37,276 bases of DNA from an uncultured Rickettsiales bacterium (lineage in GTDB: Bacteria > Pseudomonadota > Alphaproteobacteria > UBA8366): contig CAJWTF010000020.1 of assembly GCA_913046825.1 (NCBI GenBank), positions 1 through 37,276 on the forward strand, given 5' to 3'. A program made the position numbers and the translations under genes. This document shows, piece by piece, positions 25,741-34,873 of the stretch. The notes beneath the pieces are model-generated. The model saw nothing but the letters and a program-made list of their open reading frames with translations, was not told the origin of the DNA and did not search any database. Position 1 is the stretch's first letter. Every line of letters starts with the position of its first letter.

Positions 25741-25831
25741 GCTTCCCGGAAAGGCGTCAGCGTTATCCGTGATCCAGCGGGCAGGGAATACCGAGAGCGC
25801 TGGGCTCCGGCTCGCTACGCGTCCGGGGAAC
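25741..25831. repeat. REP-like imperfect palindromic repeat
   Basis: Between lysS and the dioxygenase gene, an arm starting CTTCCCGGAAAGGCGTCAGC (about 25742-25779) is partly the reverse complement of a second arm (about 25797-25831, with CTCCGGCTCGC and CGTCCGGGGAACG). The TTCCCGGAAAG...GATCCAG pattern resembles dispersed intergenic palindromes of alphaproteobacteria. It may also help stop transcription between the convergent genes. Copies elsewhere cannot be checked here. Confidence 0.4.
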
Positions 25832-25836
25832 GAATT

Positions 25837-26766
25837 TCACTCCAGCCCACTGTCCTGGATTTGCGTCCGGTAAAGAATCCGGCGGCTTGAGCCGGGAAAC
25901 GCGTCGCGGCGTATCATAACGCTGCGATTGTCCCAAATGACCAGATCGCCGACCCGCCATTCATGGTGATAGGAACGCTTGCCAATACGGTTGATGTATT
26001 TCCAGATCGTGTCGAGCAGGGCTTCCGATTCTTCCAGCCACATACCCTGAACGCAGGTATTTTGCCGACGCCCCACATAGAGTGCCTTTCGCGCGGTCTC
26101 CGGATGAATCAGTACGGCCGGATGCCAAGGGCCCGGCAGTTTCCGCACATCGAAGGTCCCTCTCGCCTTCACCCGGTCCAATGTCAAGCCGCAACCTTCG
26201 CGCAAATAGCCATCCAACGTATAGGCGGTGTCGTGCTTGATGGAGATATCTTTGATCTGCGCCTTCAACTCCGAACGCAATCTCGTGTAAGCCCGGTACA
26301 TGTTCAGAAAGCCCGTCCGGCCTTCGCCCTTCGGCACTTCGACGGCGTAGAGGCAACTCGCTTTCGGCGGCGACGGCAGATAGGACATGTCCGTATGCCA
26401 GGCGAGCTCACGGGCGCCGAGCGAGCCGATCCGCTCGCCCTTCTCCATGACATTGGAGATCACGAACAGTTCCGGATATTCCTCGACGAAGGTGCGCCCA
26501 TTATCCATCACCGGTGCCCTGTGTAAGTCACCGAAACGGGCACTGAAGGCGATAATTTCGTCTGGGCCAAGTTTTTGTCCGCGAAACACCAAAACCCCAT
26601 GCTTCAACCACGCTCGACGGATCAACTCGAAGCTTGGTTTCGCGAGCCTTGTTGAGAGATCGATTCCGCTAACTTCAACGCCGATGTTTTGGGACAGCGG
26701 CGTGAAGGACAGCCCCGTCTTCTGCAGCAGCTCTGTATCCGTCCATTCGGAAAAATCCGCCGCCAT
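25837..26766 (-). CDS. TauD/TfdA-family dioxygenase with an altered iron site
   Basis: A 309-residue protein of the Fe(II)/2-oxoglutarate dioxygenase family that includes taurine and 2,4-D dioxygenases. Seen are FTPLSQNIGVEVSGIDL, HGVLVFRGQ, and the first two iron ligands in ELAWHTDMSYLPSPP (H124, D126). In the C-terminal WDNRSVMIRRDAFPGSSRR, the usual distal His (normally like WDNR..MHRRD) is replaced by Ile285; the 2-oxoglutarate-binding arginine region is present. Loss of this ligand predicts an inactive or altered enzyme. The start at ATG 26766 (MAADFSEWTD) follows AGGA. The substrate is unknown. Confidence 0.88.
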   Translation of the reverse strand: MAADFSEWTDTELLQKTGLSFTPLSQNIGVEVSGIDLSTRLAKPSFELIRRAWLKHGVLVFRGQKLGPDEIIAFSARFGDLHRAPVMDNGRTFVEEYPELFVISNVMEKGERIGSLGARELAWHTDMSYLPSPPKASCLYAVEVPKGEGRTGFLNMYRAYTRLRSELKAQIKDISIKHDTAYTLDGYLREGCGLTLDRVKARGTFDVRKLPGPWHPAVLIHPETARKALYVGRRQNTCVQGMWLEESEALLDTIWKYINRIGKRSYHHEWRVGDLVIWDNRSVMIRRDAFPGSSRRILYRTQIQDSGLE

Positions 26767-26845
26767 CGCGCTTGTCCTAAACCGCAATTCCCCTCAATCA
26801 CGTTATAGACATAGCGGAACACTGTGACTTGTTAAGACGCGCGCC

Positions 26846-27646
26846 TCAATCCGACGGCAGGAAATCCTCTTCGTTGAAAGCACCCGCGCAGGCGGTGACG
26901 AACCGCGACATGCCAATTTCCCGCCAGTCGGCGGTGTCGGAAACCAACGACTCGGAGAGAACCATCACGCCAGGTCCGGTTTCGTTCGGCTGCCCGTTCA
27001 CGGTGCTGTGGCCGATATAAAGGGTCGGCGCGCGATTGGCGCTCGCATATCGGACTGCGTGAATAGACTCACCGTCCGTCGCCGCCGCAGCCATCCGCAG
27101 GGGATCAGTAATATCATTTGCCTTCATCACCGCCTCGACCCGTCCCACGGTGCGGCGGAAAGCGCCGATCGGATCGTCCCTTAATCCATCGCCCAGCAAT
27201 AATTGGAAGATCGTCTCACTATCGGTAGTGCCCATACGTACGTTATAAAATTCCGTCGACACCAATCCTTCCAATTCCCGCCGGATGGATTCGAAACCGC
27301 CGATCTGGCCGTTATGCATGAACATCCAATTGCCGAACGAAAAGGGATGGCAGTTACTGCGCTGGATGGGGCCGAATGTCGCCGCCCGTACGTGGGCGAA
27401 GAACAGCGGCGTCTTTACTTGCCGGGCAATGCTGATCAGGTTTTGGTCGTTCCAGGCGGGCAACACGTCACGAAAGACGCCTGGCTCCGGACGCTCGCCA
27501 TACCAGCCGAGCCCGCAGCCATCCGCATTGGTTGGCGTGATTGAATACCGAGCGCTCAAGCTTTGATTGATCAGCGAGTTCTCTGGCGTCAGCAGGAGCG
27601 TCTCGGGATAAATCGGCGGTCCAGAATAGGCAATCCATCGGCACAT
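26846..27646 (-). CDS. class II glutamine amidotransferase (EgtC/YafJ-like)
   Basis: A 266-residue Ntn-hydrolase glutaminase. Methionine removal would expose the nucleophile Cys2 (MCRWIAYSG). Other motifs are NADGCGLGWYG, FFAHVRAATFG, NCHPFSFGNWMFMHNGQIGGF and GTTDSETIFQLLL. It resembles YafJ/EgtC-like stand-alone glutamine amidotransferases. No ergothioneine biosynthesis genes are adjacent, so the acceptor is unknown. The gap to the dioxygenase gene is 79 bases on the same strand, so co-transcription is possible. Confidence 0.9.
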   Translation of the reverse strand: MCRWIAYSGPPIYPETLLLTPENSLINQSLSARYSITPTNADGCGLGWYGERPEPGVFRDVLPAWNDQNLISIARQVKTPLFFAHVRAATFGPIQRSNCHPFSFGNWMFMHNGQIGGFESIRRELEGLVSTEFYNVRMGTTDSETIFQLLLGDGLRDDPIGAFRRTVGRVEAVMKANDITDPLRMAAAATDGESIHAVRYASANRAPTLYIGHSTVNGQPNETGPGVMVLSESLVSDTADWREIGMSRFVTACAGAFNEEDFLPSD

Positions 27647-27701
27647 GATCGAAGGCTACGCTGCGCCGTACCGCCGCACAATTCGATTTTAACGCAGCTT
27701 C

Positions 27702-28463
27702 TTAGCTACGCGCGGCCTTCAAGGCGTCGGCGGCACCAGCCAACATCAAGCGCATATCGTTCTGAATCGTAGTCAGACGCCAGCCCTTGGCGAGATACTC
27801 CTTTGCCATGCCGCCACTGCCGGTGTGAATGCACGGAATGACATCGTGCTTCACGGCGGCGGCGTAGATCGCGTCGATAGCCGCGATCACTTTTGGCGCC
27901 CGCGCCATACCATCCGGCGATTCGCCCAGGCCAATGGCCAGATCGGATGGGCCGACATAGATCGCATCGAGCCCCGGCGTGGTGAGAATCTCGTCGAGAT
28001 TATCAAGCGCTTCCTGCGTTTCGATCATCGCCAAGGTCGCGATATTCTTATTGGCCCAATCCAGGTATTCCGGCGGATTATCGAACGGGATGCGCACGGG
28101 GCCCCAACTACGATTGCCCTCCGGCGCGTATCGGCAAGCACCGACAAAAGCTTCCGCCTCCGCGCGGTTATTGATCATTGGGCAGACGATGCCAGTGGCG
28201 CCCGCATCCAGGAATTTCATGATCCAAACCGGATCGTTCCACGGCACCCGGCACAGCGTGATCCTACCGGTACTGGCCACGGCCTGTATCATCGTCATGG
28301 CTTGGCCAAGGTCGACCATGCCGTGCTGACAATCGATGGTCACGGTATCCCAATCGGCCCTGGCCATGGCTTCGGCGCTGACGGGCGAGTTGATCGCGAG
28401 CCAGGCGTTTACGGAGCTTTTGCCGTCGGCCCAGAACTTGTTCAGCGAATATGGATCGGTCAT
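27702..28463 (-). CDS. HpcH/HpaI aldolase/citrate lyase family protein
   Basis: A 253-residue class II (metal-dependent) aldolase of the HpcH/HpaI type, which cleaves or forms 4-hydroxy-2-oxoacids into pyruvate plus an aldehyde. Seen are WLAINSPVSAEAMARADWDTVTIDCQHGMVD, LCRVPWNDPVWIMKFLDAGATGIVCPMI, the metal-binding glutamate in AMIETQEALDNL and aspartate in YVGPSDLAIGLG. The start at ATG 28463 (MTDPYSLNKFW) has AAGGA 7 bases upstream; the longer frame to 28571 is not used. The order after the formaldehyde dehydrogenase gene suggests carbon catabolism, but the substrate is not evident. Confidence 0.9.
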   Translation of the reverse strand: MTDPYSLNKFWADGKSSVNAWLAINSPVSAEAMARADWDTVTIDCQHGMVDLGQAMTMIQAVASTGRITLCRVPWNDPVWIMKFLDAGATGIVCPMINNRAEAEAFVGACRYAPEGNRSWGPVRIPFDNPPEYLDWANKNIATLAMIETQEALDNLDEILTTPGLDAIYVGPSDLAIGLGESPDGMARAPKVIAAIDAIYAAAVKHDVIPCIHTGSGGMAKEYLAKGWRLTTIQNDMRLMLAGAADALKAARS

Positions 28464-28533
28464 TTTCGATTCCTTTCGGTCAACGGCAACGGCGCGCCGG
28501 AATGACGCGCCGCCAATGCTATTGACGGATAAT

Positions 28534-29643
<1,110 letters not shown>

Positions 29644-29790
29644 GGAATTCCTCCCCGTAAGACCGTTCTTCGTTAATTGCGCAAACCCTCGCAAAGCCGA
29701 CGGCAATTTTCAAGGTGAAGCTTCAATTTGACCCGCCGGATCGCCCGCCCATGGTTACTAATCGGATAGATGAATAAAGGGAATGACGAG

Positions 29791-30237
29791 ATGGTCAGCA
29801 GGGAAGACATCATCGGAACGTGGCTCATGGTCGACCGGGGGACCGACGATCCATCGGACGAGGCCGCATCTCTCTCGCGGTACGGCCCCGACCCGCAGGG
29901 ATTGCTGATCATCTCCGCCGAAGGCTGGATGAACGCCGCCATCAGCTGGAGCAATCGCCCCGGCCTGACCGGCGATCCCGCCTGGCACACGGACGCGCCG
30001 AACGAAGATCGTCTGCGCGCTTATGATACGTATATCTCCTATGGCGGCAGATGGACGCTTGAGAACGACACCTTCACAACACAAGTCGACTTCGCCCTCA
30101 ACCCGAGCTGGGTTGGCGGCGTACAGGTTCGCGGCATGGAAATGCTGCCGGATGATGGACTGAAATTGACTCTTTCGCGCGCCTGGCCGGACGGTAAGGT
30201 TGTGAACGCCTGGGTGCGCTGGCGGCGGGCTAGCTAA
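29791..30237 (+). CDS. lipocalin-like domain protein
   Basis: A 148-residue protein beginning MVSREDIIGTWLMVDRGTDD. The IIGTW start, LLIISAEGWMNAAIS and AYDTYISYGGRWTLENDTFT match small lipocalin-like proteins of the Lipocalin_5 type, predicted beta-barrels without a signal peptide. An in-frame ATG at 29770 (MNKGNDE) is possible; neither start has a strong ribosome site, so it is uncertain. Its TAA (30235-30237) overlaps the stop of the convergent CAP gene. Ligand and role are unknown. Confidence 0.7.
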   Translation: MVSREDIIGTWLMVDRGTDDPSDEAASLSRYGPDPQGLLIISAEGWMNAAISWSNRPGLTGDPAWHTDAPNEDRLRAYDTYISYGGRWTLENDTFTTQVDFALNPSWVGGVQVRGMEMLPDDGLKLTLSRAWPDGKVVNAWVRWRRAS

Positions 30238-31127
30238 CGATGCCCCATCGACATCGCCCAATAGTGGACAGCCTTCACCTGGCCGCGATCTTGCGGCAAG
30301 TAGGCGTAGCCTATGCCCATTTCCCGGATTTCCGGGTTTAGCATGGCGCGACGGTGGCCGGGGGAATCTTTCCAGCCCTCCACTGCTTCGGCCGGAGTCG
30401 GCTGGCCCGCCGCGAGATTTTCCAAAACCATCCGCCACCTGTATCCGGCGCGGCTGGCGCGCTCTCCATGGGTGCCGCCATCCGGTGAGACGTGGCCGAA
30501 ATAGTCGCGGAACGCCATGTCGTCCGCGTGATGTTGCGCAGCAACGCTCAAACGCCTGTCGATACGCAACGGCCCCAATCCATAACCGGACCGGAACGCG
30601 TTGACCCGGCGCAAAATTTCCCGTCGCCAATCGCCACGAAAAGCGGTCGAGGGCTCAGCCAGCGTCAGCACCCAAAAATGATCGAGGCGCTGGGTATTCC
30701 GCGACACCTGTTTGGCCGCATAACCAAGCCCTACATCGGCGAACCGCTTGTCCAATAGCTGCCGCCTGGTGGCTTTTTGAGAGACCCATCGCGCCACGAC
30801 GCCAAGCGGGGTGGAAAACCCAGCCACCAATTGGACGAACATCCGTTTATAGGTATATCCGGCACGGTTGAGGCGGGTCTCGAATTTGTCGCCGTTTGGC
30901 AGACGGGTGTCGAGATAGTCGTGCCGCGCCATGTCTCGCGCATGGGCGCGCGCTTCGACGGTCAAGCGCGGCTCCAAGCGAACTGGCGCCAAACCGTGCA
31001 GGCGACGGAGCGCGTTTATCTCATCCAGGATCGCCAAACTGGCATCGGCCCGGACTTCGTCAGGCCCACCGATACCCGCCAGAGAGATCACTCCGCATAA
31101 ACTCAATATATGTGCGAAGCGTCCCAT
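30234..31127 (-). CDS. exported protein with two tandem CAP (SCP/PR1) domains
   Basis: A 297-residue protein with a signal peptide (MGRFAHILSLCGVISLAGIGG) and two CAP domains. The C-terminal copy (about residues 165-297) is canonical: HHADDMAFRDYFGHVSPDGG, ENLAAGQ, WKDSPGHRRAMLNP and HYWAMSMG. The N-terminal copy (about 30-160) keeps the fold (INALRRLHGLAPVRLEPRL, HARDMARHDYL, DVGLGYAA). It lacks the conserved histidine of the FGH motif and the GHRRAMLNP segment, which reads QKATRRQLLDK, so it looks degenerate. Location is likely periplasmic or extracellular; function is unknown. It is transcribed from the minus strand just downstream of mrp (9-base gap), probably in one operon. Confidence 0.88.
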   Translation of the reverse strand: MGRFAHILSLCGVISLAGIGGPDEVRADASLAILDEINALRRLHGLAPVRLEPRLTVEARAHARDMARHDYLDTRLPNGDKFETRLNRAGYTYKRMFVQLVAGFSTPLGVVARWVSQKATRRQLLDKRFADVGLGYAAKQVSRNTQRLDHFWVLTLAEPSTAFRGDWRREILRRVNAFRSGYGLGPLRIDRRLSVAAQHHADDMAFRDYFGHVSPDGGTHGERASRAGYRWRMVLENLAAGQPTPAEAVEGWKDSPGHRRAMLNPEIREMGIGYAYLPQDRGQVKAVHYWAMSMGHR

Positions 31128-31136
31128 TCTTTGGCC

Positions 31137-32291
31137 TTAGTCGATAACGATTTCGGGCATCGCCCGCGATGACGCCGACAGCTTCGACCAGACCCGTTCC
31201 GCTATACCGCGATACACTTTCGCATGATCACTTTCGGGCTGACTTACGACGATGGGCTGCCCACTGTCCGAAGTTGTACGGATGTCGATATCCAACGGTA
31301 TCTCGCCGAGAAACTCCACACCAAGGTGATCCGCTTCATCATGCGCGCCGCCGTGGCTGAAGATGTGCGATTCGTGGCCGCAATTCGGACACGTGAAATA
31401 ACTCATATTCTCGATGATCCCCAAAACCGGCACATCAACCTTACGGAACATGTTCAAGCCTTTTCGGGCATCGAGCAAAGCGATGTCCTGGGGCGTCGAG
31501 ACGATGACCGCACCGGCCAAGGGTACTTGTTGGGCCATGGTCAGTTGCGCATCCCCGGTACCAGGGGGCATGTCGACGATCATTATATCGAGTTCCCCCC
31601 AATTTACGTCCCGCAACATCTGTTGCAGGGCGCTCATCACCATAGGGCCGCGCCAAATCATCGGTGTGTCCTCGGCGACGAGAAATCCCATCGACATGAC
31701 TTTGATGCCATGACCGATCATCGGCTCCAATTTATCTCCGTCGGGACTATCGGGACGGCCAGAGACACCCATCATGCGCGGCTGCGAGGGACCATAGATA
31801 TCGGCATCGAGCATGCCGACGCGCAGTCCCGTGGCAGCCAGGCCCAGAGCCAGGTTGATCGCCGTCGTGGATTTGCCGACGCCACCCTTGCCGCTGGCGA
31901 CCGCAACAATGTTCTTCACGCCCGGTGCCAGTGGGGCGGCTTCCTGCGGCGCGCCTCCGCCATGTGATTGGTCGTTCCCGTGATCGTGACCATGATCGCG
32001 GGAATGCCCACCGCCACCTTGAGCCGGCTCGGCACCTTGCGCCCGCTCCGCCGTCAAAACCGCTGTGACCGACAAAACCCCGGGCACACCGCCTACCGCT
32101 GCTTCCGCCACTTTGCGCAGCGGTTCCAGTTTCGGCCCCCTTTCGGGCTCGACCTCAATCGAAAATCCGACATTGCCGTCCTTGACGACAAGTCCCGATA
32201 CCATGCCGAGGGAAACGATGTCCGACCCCTTATCGGGGTCGGCGACCCCTTTCAGCGCTTCGAGGACTTCATTCTCGGTAACCGCCGCCAT
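31137..32291 (-). CDS. mrp: Mrp/ApbC Fe-S cluster carrier ATPase
   Basis: A cytoplasmic P-loop ATPase that carries iron-sulfur clusters to target proteins. The N-terminal MIP18/DUF59 domain (about 1-95, VLEALKGVADPDKGSDIVSLG) is followed by a histidine-rich linker, the deviant Walker A VASGKGGVGKSTTAINLA, MPPGTGDAQLTMAQQ, and the CxxC cluster site FTCPNCGHESHIF. I choose ATG 32291 (MAAVTENEV) with GGGAG upstream, giving 384 residues, close to usual length; an upstream in-frame start adds 11 residues. Confidence 0.95.
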   Translation of the reverse strand: MAAVTENEVLEALKGVADPDKGSDIVSLGMVSGLVVKDGNVGFSIEVEPERGPKLEPLRKVAEAAVGGVPGVLSVTAVLTAERAQGAEPAQGGGGHSRDHGHDHGNDQSHGGGAPQEAAPLAPGVKNIVAVASGKGGVGKSTTAINLALGLAATGLRVGMLDADIYGPSQPRMMGVSGRPDSPDGDKLEPMIGHGIKVMSMGFLVAEDTPMIWRGPMVMSALQQMLRDVNWGELDIMIVDMPPGTGDAQLTMAQQVPLAGAVIVSTPQDIALLDARKGLNMFRKVDVPVLGIIENMSYFTCPNCGHESHIFSHGGAHDEADHLGVEFLGEIPLDIDIRTTSDSGQPIVVSQPESDHAKVYRGIAERVWSKLSASSRAMPEIVID

Positions 32292-32463
32292 GCTTGAAAA
32301 CTCCCTGATACTGCCAATATGCAAATCCAGTGTTTATTGCGCGCGCATTTAATTTTGCAGATGTGTCTCGGTACGCTCTGATATATAAAGCACGGGTCCG
32401 GTTGCCAACACCAGCCGGGTTCATAAACGTAATCGCAAATTCACAGGACGGGGTAGAATTCAC

Positions 32464-33618
32464 ATGCCATGGCAATCACAAGGTGGCGGCGGCGGCGGTC
32501 CATGGGGCGGCGGCGGTGGCCAAGGTCCCTGGGGCGGCGGCGGTAATCAGGGCGGCGGAAGCGGTGGCGGACAAGGAAATCCCCCACCCGATATCGAGGA
32601 AATGCTGCGCCGCAGCCAAGATAAGGTGAGACGCTTCCTGCCAAGCGGCGGATCAGGCAAGGGCATCGCGCTGATTGCGGCGGTCGTTGTTATCGGTTGG
32701 CTGCTGACCGGCTTCTACCGGGTCGATGCGGGCGAACAAGGTGTAGCTCTCATCTTCGGTAAGCTCTGGGACCGCACTACGCCGGGCCTGCACTATAATG
32801 TCCCATCGCCCATCGGCGAGGTGATGACACCGAAGGTCACACGCGTGAACCGGGTCGAGCTCGGATTTCGCTCATCAGCGGGATCACGGCGGGGCGCTGC
32901 CCGTGCCGTCACCCGAGAAAGCTTGATGCTGACTGGTGACGAGAACATCATCGATACGCAATTCGTGGTGTTTTGGCAAATCAAGGATGCGTTCAAATTC
33001 CTCTTCAATGTTCGTAATCCGGAAGCGACGGTGAAGGCCGCCGCCGAGTCCGCAATGCGCGAAGTTGTCGGCAAATCGGAGTTCGAATTTGCGCGAACTA
33101 CGGGCCGCGGAAAAGTAACGGCGGAAACCCAAGCCCTGATTCAGACGATCTTGGATGATTTTGGCGCTGGTATTCTCGTCACGCAGATCGAGATTCAAGG
33201 CATTGAGCCTCCGGAAGCCGTCATCGATGCCTTCAAGGATGTTGCGGCTGCCAAACAAGATGCAGAGCGGGCCGGAAACGAGGCCGACGCCTACCGCAAC
33301 GAAATTACACAACGTGCTCAAGGTGAGGCGGCGCAGATTGTTGCAGCCTCGCAAGCCTATAAACAGGAAGAAATCGCCAAGGCAAGTGGTGAGACACAAC
33401 GTTTTCTCTCTGTCTTTAAGGAGTACGAGCAAGACAAGGTCGTCACACGGCGGCGGCTTTACCTGCAGACGATGGAAGAAGTGCTGCAGCCAATGGAGAA
33501 GGTCTTGATCGAAGACGGCAAGGGCGGCACGGGCGTATTGCCTTATTTGCCACTCGATAAGCTAAGAAAGGACCGCGGCGCGGCCGATGAATCTGAGCCG
33601 ACGGGAGGACAACGATGA
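32464..33618 (+). CDS. hflK: FtsH protease modulator HflK
   Basis: An inner-membrane SPFH/prohibitin-like protein that with HflC encloses FtsH and controls its access to membrane substrates. The 384 residues start with a glycine-rich segment (MPWQSQGGGGGGPW, about residues 1-45) common in alphaproteobacteria. A transmembrane helix (GIALIAAVVVIGWLLTGFYRV) follows, then the SPFH domain (GLHYNVPSPIGEV, SLMLTGDENIIDTQFVVFW) and a coiled coil (VAAAKQDAERAGNEADAY). Its TGA overlaps the hflC ATG (ATGA), so the two are translationally coupled. Confidence 0.95.
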   Translation: MPWQSQGGGGGGPWGGGGGQGPWGGGGNQGGGSGGGQGNPPPDIEEMLRRSQDKVRRFLPSGGSGKGIALIAAVVVIGWLLTGFYRVDAGEQGVALIFGKLWDRTTPGLHYNVPSPIGEVMTPKVTRVNRVELGFRSSAGSRRGAARAVTRESLMLTGDENIIDTQFVVFWQIKDAFKFLFNVRNPEATVKAAAESAMREVVGKSEFEFARTTGRGKVTAETQALIQTILDDFGAGILVTQIEIQGIEPPEAVIDAFKDVAAAKQDAERAGNEADAYRNEITQRAQGEAAQIVAASQAYKQEEIAKASGETQRFLSVFKEYEQDKVVTRRRLYLQTMEEVLQPMEKVLIEDGKGGTGVLPYLPLDKLRKDRGAADESEPTGGQR

Positions 33619-34496
33619 GCAAAACAGCAATCTTCGGCGGCATCCTGGCCATCGTCATCGGTATCACGGCATTTTCGTCTCTCTTCGTGATCCGGGAAAA
33701 TGAACAGGCATTAATACTCCAGTTCGGTAATCCTCAAAAACAAGTCGACGATGCCGGTCTGAATTTTAAAACACCGTTCATTCAGGACGTGATCTACTTC
33801 GACAAACGGATTCTTGATTATGACGCGTCGGCAGCTGAGATTCCAACGCTGGATCAGAAGCAGCTCGTGGTCGACGCTTTCGCACGATACAAGATTATTG
33901 ATCCATTGAAATTCTATCAAACGGTTGCGACCGAATCGATCGCCGAGAGCCAGTTGAATAATATCATCAACTCAAATTTACGCGACTCATTCGGAAAACA
34001 GCTGTTCACTAAATTGATGACGGAAACCCGTGCAAGACTGATGGCGGAGATTTCGAAGAAGGTCGACACCGCCATGCGCAGTCTCGGCATTGAAGTTATC
34101 GATGTCCGCATCAAACGCGTCGACTTACCGGAAGAAAATAGTCAGGCGATTTTCCGGCGCATGCAGACGCAACGGGAGCAGGAAGCGCGGCGTATTCGGG
34201 CGGAAGGCGATAGGAAAGCTCGAGAAATTCGGGCTGACGCCGACAAACAGCAACGGGTTATCGTCGCCGAGGCAAAGAAGACATCGGAGATCTTACGTGG
34301 TGAAGGCGATGCGGTTGCCACCAAACTCTACAACGACGCATTCGGCCGAGACCGCGATTTCTTTGACTTCTACCGTTCGCTGCAAGCAATGCGGACGGGC
34401 CTCATCGGGGATACCACAAGTTACGTCGGACCGCCGCAGGGCGAGTTCTATCGATTCTTTAAAGGTGAGTCGCTTGGCTCGAGCAGCGGCAAATAG
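33615..34496 (+). CDS. hflC: FtsH protease modulator HflC
   Basis: Partner of HflK (293 residues) in the SPFH complex around FtsH. An N-terminal membrane anchor (TAIFGGILAIVIGITAFSSL) is followed by the SPFH domain (VIRENEQALILQFG, AGLNFKTPFIQDVIYFDKR, VVDAFARYKIIDPLKFYQ) and IEVIDVRIKRVDLPEENSQA, then a coiled coil rich in RREQEARR-like residues. It overlaps hflK by four bases. Its TAG at 34494-34496 overlaps the apparent start of the DUF2065 gene. Confidence 0.95.
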   Translation: MSKTAIFGGILAIVIGITAFSSLFVIRENEQALILQFGNPQKQVDDAGLNFKTPFIQDVIYFDKRILDYDASAAEIPTLDQKQLVVDAFARYKIIDPLKFYQTVATESIAESQLNNIINSNLRDSFGKQLFTKLMTETRARLMAEISKKVDTAMRSLGIEVIDVRIKRVDLPEENSQAIFRRMQTQREQEARRIRAEGDRKAREIRADADKQQRVIVAEAKKTSEILRGEGDAVATKLYNDAFGRDRDFFDFYRSLQAMRTGLIGDTTSYVGPPQGEFYRFFKGESLGSSSGK

Positions 34497-34678
34497 AAGA
34501 CTTTATCACAGCAGTCGGTTTGCTACTGGTGATTGAGGGTGCGGTTTACACCCTCTTTCCCAGTGGCATGCAGCGGATGATGATGCAGGCCCTGACGTTA
34601 CCTCCCTCGGCCTTGCGGTTGGGTGGATTGGCCTTCGCGGTTATCGGTTTTTCGATTGTGTGGTTCGTGCGGGGTTGA
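34493..34678 (+). CDS. DUF2065 small membrane protein, apparent ATA start
   Basis: A 61-residue protein with two hydrophobic helices: DFITAVGLLLVIEGAVYTLFPSG and ALRLGGLAFAVIGFSIVWFVRG. DUF2065 genes commonly follow hflKC in alphaproteobacteria. No ATG, GTG or TTG lies at the usual position: the frame begins ATA-GAA-GAC, with ATA overlapping the hflC TAG (ATAG). An ordinary ATGA overlap may have mutated. Translation could start at ATA or at the internal TTG (about 34520), or the gene may be dead. Function is unknown. Confidence 0.75.
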   Translation: MEDFITAVGLLLVIEGAVYTLFPSGMQRMMMQALTLPPSALRLGGLAFAVIGFSIVWFVRG

Positions 34679-34873
34679 GGAAAATCGCCTTAATTAGCGA
34701 GATTTTTGCCGTAAATCAGTCACAATTAGGCGTATAGTAGTCCAAAATATGGAGATTTCGCGGAATTTTTGGGAACTGCATTGCATTTCGAACTTCTGCG
34801 GTCACATTTCGGAACAAGGTGGTCACGGTGGCCGCGACCCCGCACATTGTTTGATTATTGATGGAGATTAACG

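Noticed and set aside
31224..31967. 247-codon plus-strand frame opposite mrp
   Set aside because: His/Arg/Asp-rich antisense shadow; the P-loop and CxxC of Mrp lie on the minus strand.
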